A stretch of DNA of 64,000 bases from Aradus depressus (GCA_963662175.1 OY759224.1:28095489-28159488), one strand, 5' to 3'; shown: positions 1 to 10,850, counted from the stretch's first letter. Made by a program: numbers and translations. Notes: a model not told the origin generated them from the sequence alone.

Positions 1-267
1 AAAGAATAAAAAGCTTCTACTTTATTGCACGTTCACGAACATATTTTAACTCTAATAAAATCTGTAGTCAATACCATAGTAGTCTGATCGAAAATGACGT
101 ATTCAACAGATTTGCGCGAATTTTACAATTTTTTTTAATTGTCCCAATTTTATTTTCTTCGGTGCTAGCTTGCATAGGAGTTCCTGATCGGGTGAACGCA
201 TGACCTAACGCCTTATAGAAATACGACAAAAAAAATGCACTTAACTTGCTCAAACTTTAGTTAGAAC

Positions 268-539
268 GAAATCGAGGTTCTGTCATGTAAAAGAAAATTC
301 GAAATTTGGCCAACGTTTCGAAAATTATTTATTTTCTTCTTCTGGGCCTTATAATGACTTCAGTGGATTTGTTTAGTGAAGGTGTTGTGAGTGTGAACAC
401 AAAACTGACACCACACACATCCACTCAAGAAAATAAATAGTTTTCGAAACGTTGGCCAAATTTTGCATTTTTTTTTACACGACACAACCTCGATTTCCTT
501 CTACATACATTGAAAAGATACTGTCGACTCTATTAATCA
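268..539 (+). mobile_element. Fold-back element with 12-bp TSD
   Basis: Arms at about 268-325 and 432-500 are inverted copies sharing GAAATCGAGGTT and TTTGGCCAACGTTTCGAAAA. The element is flanked by TTTAGTTAGAAC at 256-267 and again at 540-551, a 12-bp direct duplication that fixes its ends. An asymmetric tail (501-539) follows the right arm. The right arm reads CGAAACGTTGGCC, the same string that ends the ribozyme-like motif at 57,870, but no CTGANGA partner is preserved here. The long TSD fits target-primed retrotransposition better than cut-and-paste transposition. Confidence 0.7.
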
Positions 540-551
540 TTTAGTTAGAAC

Positions 552-1399
552 TTCAAATAGTGTCGATCTCTGTTATGATTCCTGTCGAATGAATTATTAT
601 AAGAATTTCTGAACTTCATATAGCTGAGGAAGTAATAAAGAAAAAAAAAATTAAGTCATATCGATAATTTACTAATCATCTGAACTTTCGGGAAGGTTAC
701 GAGCGAATCAGGGGCCCCATCCATAAACGATATAACGCACCCAGGAGGGGAGGGGGTCTCGAACTTCTACGGAAGTTTTTTGAGAAGACAGAGGGAGGGG
801 GAAGCTGCCGAAGTAATACACAAAAACACCAAATTTTTATATAAAATTCCAAAACTTCATAAGGAAATAACAATATACATAAATTTTCATTAGACCTATA
901 TCATCATAAAATTTACTGTGAAGAAATCAATGAGTCAAGACACTTATTGATTTTTAAACAAAATCGGTAAATTGGTTTCAGAGGAAATTCGAGGACTAGG
1001 ACAAATCCGGGGTTCCGAATATCCTGGAGTCAGATAAGTCATTGAACAATTTTCTGACAAAGGGCCTATACATATAGGCGTTGATACGGTTCTGATTAAT
1101 ATCAACCTCCATCAAAGGTATGAATGAATGACCTATTTTCTTCAGATGTTCCTTAGAATTAAGATCAAACGGGGGAAAAAAAAAAAAAAATCAATAACCT
1201 TTTTTTTAATGGGGTTACAGATCCTTTTTTTAGTTTATGTATGGTTTTGGTAGTGTAAACAACTATGTACAAGGTACGATAGCCCAGGGCTTCCAGGGAA
1301 GGGATAAGAATAAGAGCATTGGATGCTTAGGTCCCTAGGTGTACCACACTATATATGTAGTTGTCACTACGTAATTTGCTTCCCCACCGAAGAATGAAT
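552..1399. other. Non-coding AT-rich stretch
   Basis: No gene is visible. It resumes the left arm of the 1-4105 structure up to about 590, then holds a purine-rich G-tract (740-805) and unassigned AT-rich DNA. Confidence 0.6.
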
Positions 1400-1890
1400 C
1401 ACCGACTATGTACTTCCCCAGCACGAAATGAGACCTCTGATCACCCCCTCCCCTTCGACTGATTCCGCTAAATGTTAATAGGTTTTGTCCTTATAGGGTT
1501 TATATATGAAATTTCGTTTCAATACATGCATTACAGAAGTTATTAAAGATTTTGTATTAGGCCTCCCTTTTAATCCCCCCTCCCCCCCTCCCATTGGCCG
1601 ATGTGGCTGAATATTAATAGGTGTTCTCCTTGAAGGGTTCTGGATACACATATAAAATTTCATGTCGATGCATTCATTCTATCGGGAGTTATCGTGACAC
1701 ACACACACACACACAGAAAACGGACTTACACGAAATTTCATTTGTAAAAATGGACCGATTTCGCATAACATTAATAGGTGCCATCTTTATGGGATATTGA
1801 ATTTAAATACAAAATTTCATGTCGATTCATTCATTACCATCGGCAGTTATTGAGGTTTTTCTGTTGAAACCCCCATCCCTGTGGAGTTAT
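1400..1890 (+). repeat. TACTTCCCC repeat
   Basis: Starts with ACCGACTATGTACTTCCCC and contains three successive units each with TTAATAGGTG, AAATTTCATGTCGAT and an ATTCATTxxATCGGCAGTTAT-like block. A (CA)n run lies at 1697-1714. Confidence 0.7.
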
Positions 1891-3300
1891 AGCATTTACA
1901 GATACAGCAATCAGAGGGTCGGAAAAAATAAAATTCCTATGAAAACTCAACATTACATAACTTCACCTAAGTAGGGAAGAAAAGTGTGTTCTGCTCTCCC
2001 CACACCACCCCCTCCCCACCTCCCACCTCCCTGTTCCAGAACATGCTTTTCTCCCCTACTCACCTTTACTCATATCATATATCATAACAGAGGAAGTAAT
2101 ACGTCAGCACCATTAAAAATTTACCTCGTTTCTTATATCTATGGTCAAAGGGAATAATTTGTTAAGTCGTAAAATGGCCAAAATGAGTTAAGTGTACTAT
2201 GATCATTTCCCAAGGCATCTGCGCACTGTGAAGAAGTTGGGAGCTCAGAACTCTAATACTTTCGGAATTATAAAGATGTAGGTTTCTTGGTATCTCGTAA
2301 AATTGTGTATGTTCTCAGTTAAATCAACTTAATCTACTTTTTTGAGGAATCATTCACGAGATAACTGCATTTAACCATGTATTCACTTCGGGAGACTATT
2401 CCAAGTGAAGAGGGTGTTTTTGGTTAAATCAACTTTAGAGAGGCATCATTTCCGAACATTTCAAAAAGTATGGTAAATAATTAGGAAAGTGATGGGGAAT
2501 GATTAGGTAACAAAGGGAAAATCCAAGAAAGGATTAACAATATTCATTTTCATTCTCATATAGATTTAGAATGTATATGATTAATAATGATGCAAACATA
2601 ATTTATTTATTCCAAAAACTGGATTTACACGATTAATGCAAAAGTAAAAAAGTGCTACCCTGAAAAGTTACGAATTTAGACTTACCAATTTATTCCCTGT
2701 GACCACAGATATCTAATAAAACACATGTGGAAATGTCAAACAATTTCAAATTTTTTGAACAATTGAGTAATAATTATTGTTTTTTTTCCCCCCTATGTTT
2801 GTAAATTGCTGACAAAATACAAACGCACGGCAACATATAGAACTGTGCACTTTAGTTTGATCCGAATTGAAAATACATGATGGATTAGGAGAAAACATAA
2901 TTTAACTTCAGAATATCATCGGGAGGAATAAAATTGAAGTTCAAATCGATAAGTGCGGCACAGATGGAGAATAACGCCAATACTTAATGTTCCGCCTCAG
3001 AGATATCTTTCAAACTACACATAATTTTTGTGCTCGGGACGAGATTTTTATTAAACCTGAAACTTTTTATCTAACTGTAAAAAAAAATCTGAGAAAAATA
3101 TAAGACGAAGAGAGAAAATAAAAAAATAAAAATTTTAATAGATTTAACCGTCAGTTTTGATAAATGATAGTCATTTTCGAAAGATAGCACAAAATATTTA
3201 CATATTAAATCGGCAAAAAATATTCACAAAATGGAAATACATCGGTTGATAAATAACATTCATTAAAAACAATTTTGGATACATTCTAATATCACCTGGG
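1891..3300. other. Non-coding AT-rich stretch
   Basis: No gene, RNA or recognisable element was found, apart from a C-rich patch near 2000-2040. Confidence 0.6.
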
Positions 3301-3690
3301 ATAGATAAATTATCAGAATTCGGAGGTCGAAAAACGTGAAATTTCGTTGAAAACTCCGCATCGAATTTTTGACCGAATACATAACTTCCTCTATACTGGG
3401 GAAGTAAAATGTGTGTGAGTGTCTGTGAACACGATAACTTCAGATATGAATGTATCGACACGAAATTTTATATGTGGGGGAGAGGGGGCAGGGAAAAGGG
3501 GCTCGGCTTAAAGACTCTAAAAACTGCCATTGTAGTGAATGTAATGGAACAAAATTTCATATGAAAAATCAAAACCCCATAAAGATGTCAACTATGAATT
3601 TTGAGTGAAATCGGCCAAACAGAAGTGGGGGATTACAATGGGTGTTGGAATTCTCTCCCAAACAACCCTTGGGGATTTCAATGTGACTAC
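3301..3690. repeat. Two head-to-tail TACTTCCCC repeat ends
   Basis: The right end of a plus copy (ACTCCGCATCGAATTTTTGACC, then ACTTCCTCTATACTGG) abuts a minus copy starting GGGGAAGTAAAATG with GTATCGACACGAAATTTTAT. The two copies face each other at about 3398. Confidence 0.6.
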
Positions 3691-3922
3691 TAAGGTAAAG
3701 TCAAATTTGCCCTTCCCCTCCGCACCATCTAGTATGGTCTGACGGTTGGTATCAGGGAACCCCATGGTACAAAGAAAGATAGGCTAGAATTTTTCAAAAT
3801 GGGCGTTATAAAAACACAGATAACATTATCGCAATCAATGGCGGCGCCAGTAGAGTCCCGTAAGCGAATTCAAAACACAGATCGACACTATTTGAACTTT
3901 CAATAAAGTTTGAGCAAATTCA

Positions 3923-3953
<31 letters not shown>

Positions 3954-4150
3954 GGGCGCATTTCTTTAACAAATCAGCTTCAAAAACAAAAATCAAAATT
4001 CGGCCAAATCGTTCGAATTTGTCTTTTTTGATCAGACTACTATAATATTATAGATTATATTTGAGTTAAACAATGTTCGTGAACGTCCACCAGAAGCGAA
4101 TGATGTACTGTTCAGAGCAGTAGCGTATTTTGTCCTAAACGAACAGATCT

Positions 4151-4450
4151 AGTTAGTTATTGTGACTCACGGCTTTTAACTTCGAGGTCATATCGCTCTT
4201 TTGTCGCTCTGGTCGACATGAGCCCGACTCTACTCTGGGAGTCCGAAATTTGGCCTACCCTAAATTTTTATTCACCTAGGGGTCTTTAACGAGTACCTGA
4301 AATCGTACAGGCTCAGGACCATCGCTTATTGTTACATCCGAAGGACACCGTGCTTAGGGTTTTTTCACATCCGAGACAAAAAACCTAAGGGCCTCAACCG
4401 GGTTTTGAACCCACAGTCTTTAGCTCAGTAAGTAAGCACGTATAGCGCCT
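4151..4450 (-). mobile_element. SINE, diverged near-full-length copy
   Basis: On the minus strand it runs from a degraded tRNA-like head (4381-4450) through the body to AGTCACAATAACTAACT. It differs from the other copies at many positions, so it is relatively old. Confidence 0.75.
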
Positions 4451-4907
4451 TCATAAAATAAATAGATCGGTTGGTAAATGCTTCCGCTCTCCCTCCAAAA
4501 CCTTTGGGCAAAAAAGTGTTAAGCCCCACACTCAACTGCCCTTCCTTCAGCCGATTTGGCTGAAAATCATTACGTGTCGTCTTCTGGATACACTTACAAT
4601 ATGTCGTGACGGCACAATCATTCTATCGACAGTTATCGTTTAATCAATTATGTTATCGATCTCTCGCTCTCAGAACACCCACTCTTCTTTGTTCGATTTG
4701 TTAGGAAATATAAACGTGTTCAATAAACCTTTGAATTCAAAATAATTCTCATCAATATATTCAATACTCCAAAACCCTCTCTAAGCAATTTGCCTGAAAA
4801 TCAAAAAAGCACCTTACCGGAAGACTTCTGAATTTAAAGATATTTTCCTGTTGTCCAGAAAATATGAAATTTCAATTACAATACAACAATTTTTGATCGG
4901 TTATATA

Positions 4908-5162
4908 GGTTAGGTTAGGTTTTATGACTCATGTCCGGGCTTTAACCACGAGGTCATATCGCCTACTACCAGAGCGCTCTTTCGTCACTCTGGTGGACAT
5001 GAGCCCGACTCTACTGTGGGAGTTCTAAATTTTGCCTACCCTAAATTTTAATTCACCTAAGGTCAGGGGTCTTTAACGAGTACCATGGGCTCTGGACCAT
5101 CGCTTAACGTCCCATCCGAAGGACGGAGTGCTTAAGTTTATTTTACCTCCCAGATAAAGATA
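4908..5162 (-). mobile_element. SINE, 5'-truncated, with TSD
   Basis: GGTTATATA occurs at 4899-4907 and 5163-5171, flanking the copy. The tRNA-like head is missing: the copy stops at the CTGGGAGGTAAAA block. The 3' tail on the minus strand is (AACCT)n. The flanks join into TTTTTGATCGGTTATATAAC, the right end of a TACTTCCCC repeat, so the SINE is the younger element. Confidence 0.88.
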
Positions 5163-5171
5163 GGTTATATA

Positions 5172-5689
5172 ACTTTCCTCATATGACATCTAAGGATGTA
5201 AAAACTAAAGAAAGATATAATTATTCTTGAAACGATTCTAGACAAATCAAGAAATAAAAGGATGAACTTGTGTTGTAATAAATTTACACACATTAAGGTT
5301 ATTAATAAATTATAAAATCAATTATAATTATTTGTATAAAAACAGCTGTTAGGGTTGAGAAGTAAATTAAATAGTTAATAAATATATAAAGATGGACTAG
5401 TCGCATTTTGTTTTAAAACGAAATGTGAAAAACCAAAGAATAGAGACCAAAAGACGACGATCAGCTGTTTCAAATAGTCATGAAACAGTCTAAGTGGACA
5501 GTCTAGAGAGAGAAGTGTTTTTAGGGTTAAGGTGTAGTGAACCAGCCGGTGGTACTTTTTATTTATATGTATATATGCCCAAAATATAAAAATAGTGGCC
5601 TCTAGAAAACAGAAAAAAGACTGATATGGTTTTAAGTAATTAGTTTGTAAGATTTCTTTAAAGTAATTTCATTTTTTATTTACAATCTT
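5172..5689. other. LINE upstream flank, no gene seen
   Basis: AT-rich DNA without coding signals lies between the SINE at 4908-5162 and the target duplication of the LINE. Confidence 0.6.
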
Positions 5690-5702
5690 AGTTATACAAT
5701 TC
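5690..5702. repeat. Left target-site duplication of the LINE
   Basis: AGTTATACAATTC is repeated without a mismatch at 9929-9941. The two copies fix both ends of the element. Confidence 0.93.
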
Positions 5703-5844
5703 GGATCAGCTGTTCACGTTAAACAAAAATAGTGTTATAAAATTGCTCTTCAAAAAAAAATAATTAATAGTGCGGTTTTTACTGTGTTTGTAAAAACGTG
5801 AAACAGTGAAAAGTACCAGGGAGAGGACCTTTTCACCAAACGGA

Positions 5845-7164
5845 ATGAGTTGCAGCGGGGCGCGCTCTTCCTGGGCTGAAGAGAGTGCACCAGTGCCCAC
5901 GGCCAGCCACAGCCAGCCAAGTAACTTCAAACAGGTACCACACCAGCCCCTGGCCACAGCATCGATGGCCGTTGACCCTCCAGGCCTTAGCGGCAAGAAG
6001 AGGACCCTAGACCAGCCTGACCAGCAGACACCCGCCTCACACCTCGCCGTCACCAAGAGGTATAAATCTTACAACTCACCAGTCATAGTTTCTAACAGGT
6101 ATTCCGCTCTAACCAATTTAGACACTTCCAAGCCCCAACCGGCCGAATCAAATTCCGAAAATAGTAAAAAAATTAAAATACCTCCAATTTTTATTGTAGG
6201 TTACAATAACCTAAAAGAAATAACAGCTGACATATTAAAGGTGGCTACATCACCGTTTGAAACCAAACAATGCCTAAAAGAAAAAATTAAAATTCAAGCG
6301 ACCTCGTCAGACGATTTTAGGGCCCTGACAAAATTCTACGATACACATAAAATTAACTATTATACTTATGTTAATCCAGAAACTAAAAATGTATCGGTGA
6401 TTCTCCGAGGTGTGCCATACGCGCTCAGCGAAGAAGACGTCAAAAATGAATTGCTCCCTCACTACCCAGTTATTTCGGTCACCAGGTTGCACAATAGAGA
6501 CAAAATGCCCACGCCATTGTGCGCAGTCGAACTGACTAATAACGACCAGGGAAAAGCCATATTCTCACTTACGAAACTATACTACAGTCGGATCCACGTG
6601 GAGGAAAGACGCCGGTCCCTGCACGTTCCTCAATGCATGAACTGTCAAAAATTCGGGCACACCAAGAACTACTGCCGCCTTGAGTCGACCTGCGTTAAGT
6701 GTGCAGGGAATCACCATTATAAAGTTTGTCCTTTCCAAAAAACTGACAAACCGAAGTGCGCCAACTGTGGGGGCGACCATACCGCCAACTTTGGAGGCTG
6801 TCTGAAACGACCACCGAAACGGCAACTACAGTCCGCAGGCACCACCGCAAGCCAAACATTTCATACTAATACTAGTCAGCCTCCGCAACACACACATGCA
6901 CATTCAGCCAACACATCCAATACACCAACATACGCACCTACCTCCCCGGAGCCCAAACCACCTACGAACTTTTGGTTTGACAAAAATCGAAGTAGGCCAA
7001 CACCACCGCAACCTAATACTGCAAACAATGGAATTAGATCTGAGCCAACGACTGACCTGACTGGACTCATCATGAACCTCATCAAACCATTCATCCCCCA
7101 CATCCAAGCATTCTTATCCAATTTATTCACCAACCTTTTTTCGATGAATCATGGCAAACCTTAA
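5845..7164 (+). CDS. LINE ORF1: gag-like nucleic-acid-binding protein
   Basis: The likely start is the ATG at 5845 (439 aa). The frame is open 39 bases further upstream to 5806, but only from a GTG. The N-terminal third is rich in Ser, Pro and Gln. A middle region follows with IFIVGYNNL and VSVILRGVPYALSEEDV, resembling the PRE_C2HC-associated domain of jockey gag proteins. Three cysteine knuckles begin near residue 264: CMNCQKFGHTKNYC, CVKCAGNHHYKVC and CANCGGDHTANFGGC. The C-terminus is Pro/Thr-rich, then hydrophobic. Such proteins bind the element RNA and act as chaperones during integration. The last 14 bases overlap ORF2 in another frame. Confidence 0.9.
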   Translation: MSCSGARSSWAEESAPVPTASHSQPSNFKQVPHQPLATASMAVDPPGLSGKKRTLDQPDQQTPASHLAVTKRYKSYNSPVIVSNRYSALTNLDTSKPQPAESNSENSKKIKIPPIFIVGYNNLKEITADILKVATSPFETKQCLKEKIKIQATSSDDFRALTKFYDTHKINYYTYVNPETKNVSVILRGVPYALSEEDVKNELLPHYPVISVTRLHNRDKMPTPLCAVELTNNDQGKAIFSLTKLYYSRIHVEERRRSLHVPQCMNCQKFGHTKNYCRLESTCVKCAGNHHYKVCPFQKTDKPKCANCGGDHTANFGGCLKRPPKRQLQSAGTTASQTFHTNTSQPPQHTHAHSANTSNTPTYAPTSPEPKPPTNFWFDKNRSRPTPPQPNTANNGIRSEPTTDLTGLIMNLIKPFIPHIQAFLSNLFTNLFSMNHGKP

Positions 7165-9847
7165 TCTGGGAACTTTTCAAAATTTAACTATATTAAACTG
7201 GAATGCGGACGGCTTAAAGATAAGGCAACCGTCATTAACCAACTTTTTATCACGATATAATGTCGACATTGCATGCATAACTGAGACCCATCTCAAACCG
7301 ACAGACAAACTCAAACTCTCTGGCTACTGTTCATATAGACTGGACCGACCGACCCGTTTCGGTGGTGTTGGCATTTTCATCAAACGTCACCTGAAACATT
7401 CACAGATTTACATTCCCCCTCTCCAGAACTTGGAGGCAGTTGGAGTCACCCTCACCACACTCTCCGGCACACTCAACATCATATCAGCATACCATCGACC
7501 GAACACAAGACTGGTACAGACTGACTTCGAACATATTTTCACAGGACTACCGACTATAATGATCGGGGACCTCAACAGCAAACACACGCTATGGGGATGC
7601 AGAAGACAGAATAACAACGGGACTAGACTACAATCCATCTCAGAAAACCTGGGGATACAAATATCGACACCTGACGAACCGACATTCTACCCAACTCAAC
7701 GAACGTACCAACCCGACATACTGGACATAGGACTGATACACAACTTTAACTTGCCCCTGTTTCACGAGACACTGACCGACTTAGACTCAGACCATCTCCC
7801 AGTTATCTGCACCTTCCTAGCACGGCCACAGAAGGAGGAATATCTTCCAAGGTTGATCACGGGGAAGATCGACTGGGCCACGTTTGAAGACGGAATGAAC
7901 TGTCTCGGGGTCCCCCATCATTATAGCACGACGGACGACATTGACAATGCAGTTAGGACGTTCACACAAAACATACACACCTCAGTACATGAAGCAACAT
8001 ACCGACATTTCACTGACAAACGACACCTATTCCACAACAAGACACCAACACACATAATGGATATGATCCGTACAAAGAACACACTACGACAACACTGGCA
8101 AAGAACAAGAGATCCCCTTGAGAAAAGAGAACTGAATCGCCTGACCCGACGCATACGATGGGAACTTGACAAAGACAGAATCGCGAACTATCAGAAATAC
8201 CTGACTGACATGACTCCGGGCGACAACAACTTATGGAAAGAGACACGACGACTTCTAGACCAAAGGACACCCCTACCCATCTTAACTGACGGACAAATGA
8301 CTGCCACAACTGACAAAGAGAAAACCGAATTACTGGCGACCCATTTGGAAAATAAATTCACAACGACAGACGCTGACGATCATGAAACACTCATCACAGT
8401 TGAATCATACCTCTCACATACACTTCACACAGTCGAAGCACCCATACAGCATACCACACCATCAGAAATACACGCCCACATTACACGACTACACATCAAG
8501 AAGGCCCCCGGTGAAGACATCATCCCCAACCTGGTGCTGAAGAAGCTTCCACCGAAGAGCATAGCCTACCTGGCAAGTGTGTTCAACGCCTGTCTTCGCC
8601 ACGGCTACTTTCCTGCAGACTGGAAAAACGCCGTTGTTTTAACATTTCACAAGCCAGGTAAGGCGAAAAACGATCCAGGCAGCTATAGACCAATAAGCCT
8701 TTTAAATAGCCTCTCAAAACTTCTTGAGAAAATAATTCACAAGAGGCTCCTCCGTCATCTGGAGACTGCAGGGACCATCCCTGCCCACCAGTTTGGGTTT
8801 AAATCAAACCACTCAGCCGTCCATCAGCTACAGAGAGTTGCTGAGACCATTGTGGGGGGCTTTGAGCGGAAGCAGTACACCGTAGCAGCCTTCTTGGACG
8901 TCGCAGCTGCCTTCGACACCGTCTGGCACGAGGGCTTGCTCTTCAAATTAAAACAGACCTGGCCTCCGCAATACATCCAGAACATCATTAGCTCTTTTCT
9001 TCGTGACAGAACATTTCAAATAAGGGTGAACAACACACTGAGCTCCAAAAAGAAGATATCAGCGGGAGTCCCACAAGGTGCGATCCTCAGTCCACTCTTG
9101 TTTGATCTGTTCTGTCACGACATGCCAGAACCAGTCTCTGCAACCCTGGCGACTTACGCTGACGACACGTTGATCCTCAGTCAAAACATAGCTCTGGAAG
9201 CGGCCATCGACTCCCTACAAATCCAGGTGGATCAAATCAGCCAGTGGTTTGGAAAATGGAAGCTTAAGTTGAACGGTGGGAAGACGGAGGCGAAGGTGTT
9301 TGCTTTACGCCGCTTCTCGATAGAACACCTCAGAAGGCTGCAAATCGACCAACTCCCAATTCCATGGAATCCTAAAGACCAGGGTGTGCGCTATCTTGGA
9401 GTGCACCTTGACACAAGACTAACATGGCGCCTACATATCAACATAAAACTCCAACAAGCACACACACGACTCAGGCTCATCTACCCACTCATAAACAGAA
9501 ATACACCACTCAGACACACATGCACATCCTTACTTTACAAAACACTAATACTTCCACTCTTAACCTACGCTTGCCCCGTATGGTTCTGCACTAGCCACAC
9601 TAACATAACACGATTACAAACATTCCAAAACAAAGTCCTCCGGATAGCGGTGAACGCACCCTGGTTTATCAGGAACACCCAAATCCATCGGGAACTGGGA
9701 GTTGCTCCTTTTGCAGCCCACATTGAGAAACTCACCCGAAGCTTCCATGAAGGTCTGCCAGCCTGCTCTGGTGCGGTTCACTACAGTCTCGGCCAGCCTG
9801 TAGCTCGCAGGCTGCAACCAAGACTGTACCAAGACTTTTTGTTTTAG
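7151..9847 (+). CDS. LINE ORF2: AP-type endonuclease and reverse transcriptase
   Basis: This 898-aa protein nicks target DNA and copies the element RNA. The N-terminal exonuclease/endonuclease/phosphatase-type domain shows LNWNADGL, ITETHLKP (catalytic Glu about residue 45), MIGDLNSKHTLWG and DLDSDHLPV near residue 215. The reverse transcriptase shows GSYRPISLLN, FLDVAAAFDTVWHEG (first Asp about residue 583), AGVPQGAILSP and YADD at residues 669-672. A C-terminal stretch with RYLGVHLD and LTYACPVW follows, and no RNase H is seen. All catalytic motifs are present and no stop or frameshift occurs. Its ATG lies inside ORF1 (14-base overlap, +1 relative frame), so translation probably uses re-initiation or an internal start. 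Confidence 0.95.
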   Translation: MANLNLGTFQNLTILNWNADGLKIRQPSLTNFLSRYNVDIACITETHLKPTDKLKLSGYCSYRLDRPTRFGGVGIFIKRHLKHSQIYIPPLQNLEAVGVTLTTLSGTLNIISAYHRPNTRLVQTDFEHIFTGLPTIMIGDLNSKHTLWGCRRQNNNGTRLQSISENLGIQISTPDEPTFYPTQRTYQPDILDIGLIHNFNLPLFHETLTDLDSDHLPVICTFLARPQKEEYLPRLITGKIDWATFEDGMNCLGVPHHYSTTDDIDNAVRTFTQNIHTSVHEATYRHFTDKRHLFHNKTPTHIMDMIRTKNTLRQHWQRTRDPLEKRELNRLTRRIRWELDKDRIANYQKYLTDMTPGDNNLWKETRRLLDQRTPLPILTDGQMTATTDKEKTELLATHLENKFTTTDADDHETLITVESYLSHTLHTVEAPIQHTTPSEIHAHITRLHIKKAPGEDIIPNLVLKKLPPKSIAYLASVFNACLRHGYFPADWKNAVVLTFHKPGKAKNDPGSYRPISLLNSLSKLLEKIIHKRLLRHLETAGTIPAHQFGFKSNHSAVHQLQRVAETIVGGFERKQYTVAAFLDVAAAFDTVWHEGLLFKLKQTWPPQYIQNIISSFLRDRTFQIRVNNTLSSKKKISAGVPQGAILSPLLFDLFCHDMPEPVSATLATYADDTLILSQNIALEAAIDSLQIQVDQISQWFGKWKLKLNGGKTEAKVFALRRFSIEHLRRLQIDQLPIPWNPKDQGVRYLGVHLDTRLTWRLHINIKLQQAHTRLRLIYPLINRNTPLRHTCTSLLYKTLILPLLTYACPVWFCTSHTNITRLQTFQNKVLRIAVNAPWFIRNTQIHRELGVAPFAAHIEKLTRSFHEGLPACSGAVHYSLGQPVARRLQPRLYQDFLF

Positions 9848-9906
9848 TTATAATTTTCTTGTTTATTTGCCCATTTTGTGTAAAGTACATATTTAGTACT
9901 GGTCCA

Positions 9907-9912
9907 AATAAA
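9907..9912 (+). promoter_or_regulatory. Polyadenylation signal AATAAA of the LINE
   Basis: AATAAA lies 16 bases before the element end defined by the target duplication. That spacing suits transcript cleavage at or near the 3' end of the element. Confidence 0.6.
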
Positions 9913-9941
9913 ATGTTTTTCTTCTTCAAGTTATACAATTC

Positions 9942-10463
9942 ATTATGTTGGTTAATGAAAAAATAAACCCAATATTTGTATTCTAATTCTATGCTATTCA
10001 TTTCCCCTGTGAACTCAGTAAGATAATTTATATCTTTGGATTAGATTTAACATTTTTGCAAATTTAGGAAAAAAGGATGGCATTTCTTTAGTAAATTTAG
10101 AAGAAATCCTATTGAAATAATTACTAGTTGACATTTTTTTTTTTTTAATTATATGCAATTTATTCAAAATTGCACGTCTTGAACTTTCGATATTTTTAGG
10201 GCCCTTTTTCGGAAATTACTGTAGAAATCAAAATTTAGTAGAAGACCAGCTACAATTTCTACAGGAAATGTGATAATAATTTTTATTTGTTTATTTTTTA
10301 TTAATTATTATTCATATATTTATTTTATTTAACACCATTTTATTATAATTATCACAGAACTATAAGAGTATTCACACTTACCAGGAAATTTCACGGGAGG
10401 TTGAAGCGAAGATGGAATCGTGCCCATTTATCAACGTGAATTAAATTTTTTTTTTTTTTTTTT
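9942..10463. other. Non-coding AT-rich stretch
   Basis: No gene or named element was found; the stretch contains several T runs. Confidence 0.6.
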
Positions 10464-10850
10464 TACTTCCCCATCTATACGAAGTATAGGGGAAGTTATT
10501 CAATCCGTCAGAAATTCGAAGCGGAGTTTTCAACGAAATTTCATCTTATTCGACCACCTGATGCTAAAAATCATTCTTTCTGTGAATACGATAACGCGCC
10601 GATAGAACAGAATGCATCGTCACAAAATTTTATATGTGTATCCAGAACCTTCCAAGGACGACATCTATTGATTTTCAGTCAAATCGGCCCAAGGAAAGGG
10701 GGGGATTAGGGGAAGGCTTAACACAAAAACTGTGATAACTGTCGCTGTAATGATTGTATCGATACGTAATTTTATATTTAAATTTAAAACCCCATAAGGA
10801 TGGCACCTATTAATTTTCCGCGAAATCGGTAGAAGGGAAAACTGTTTTTA
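10464..10850 (-). repeat. TACTTCCCC repeat
   Basis: The left edge shows the hairpin-like end CTATACGAAGTATAGG next to ACTTCCCC, then two internal units on the minus strand (ACACAAAATTTTATATGTG, AAATCGGCCCAAGG). Confidence 0.75.

Larger units (their letters stand above)
1..4105. mobile_element. Large structure with inverted flanking arms (about 4 kb)
   Basis: The segment near 12-267 plus 552-590 is an inverted match to 3835-4105. Both carry ACGTTCACGAACAT, then AGTAGTCTGATC, then a T/A-rich stretch with ATGCACT and TGCTCAAACTTTA, then TTCAAATAGTGTCGATCT. The left arm is interrupted by the fold-back insertion at 268-539. No coding region is visible between the arms; the interior holds TACTTCCCC repeats and AT-rich DNA. 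It may be a non-autonomous DNA transposon with long terminal inverted repeats, or two inverted copies of one repeat. The left end may lie outside the window, so no target duplication could be checked. Confidence 0.45.
5703..9928 (+). mobile_element. Full-length jockey-type non-LTR retrotransposon
   Basis: This 4226-bp element has a 5' UTR (5703-5844), ORF1 with zinc knuckles, an overlapping ORF2 with endonuclease and reverse transcriptase, and a short 3' UTR (9848-9928) with AATAAA at 9907-9912. A perfect 13-bp target-site duplication flanks it and both ORFs are uninterrupted, so the insertion is recent and may still be able to move. The absence of an RNase H domain and the ORF1 layout fit the jockey clade. 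Unusually there is no poly(A) tail: the element ends TTTTTCTTCTTCA. Family membership comes from motifs, not a search. Confidence 0.92.

Noticed and set aside
300..470. A complete hammerhead motif in the fold-back at 268-539
   Set aside because: Only the CGAAACGTTGGCC part is present; no CTGANGA followed by a stem could be found in the right place.
4907..4920. Interstitial telomere repeat (GGTTAGGTTAGG)
   Set aside because: It is the tail of a minus-strand SINE copy; the same tail occurs at other SINE copies.
5806..5844. Longer ORF1 starting at the GTG at 5806
   Set aside because: Eukaryotic initiation favours ATG; the first in-frame ATG is at 5845, so the shorter protein is preferred.
5706..6056. 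116-codon minus-strand frame opposite ORF1
   Set aside because: It lies antisense to the LINE 5' region and shows no domain; it is a shadow of the coding frame.
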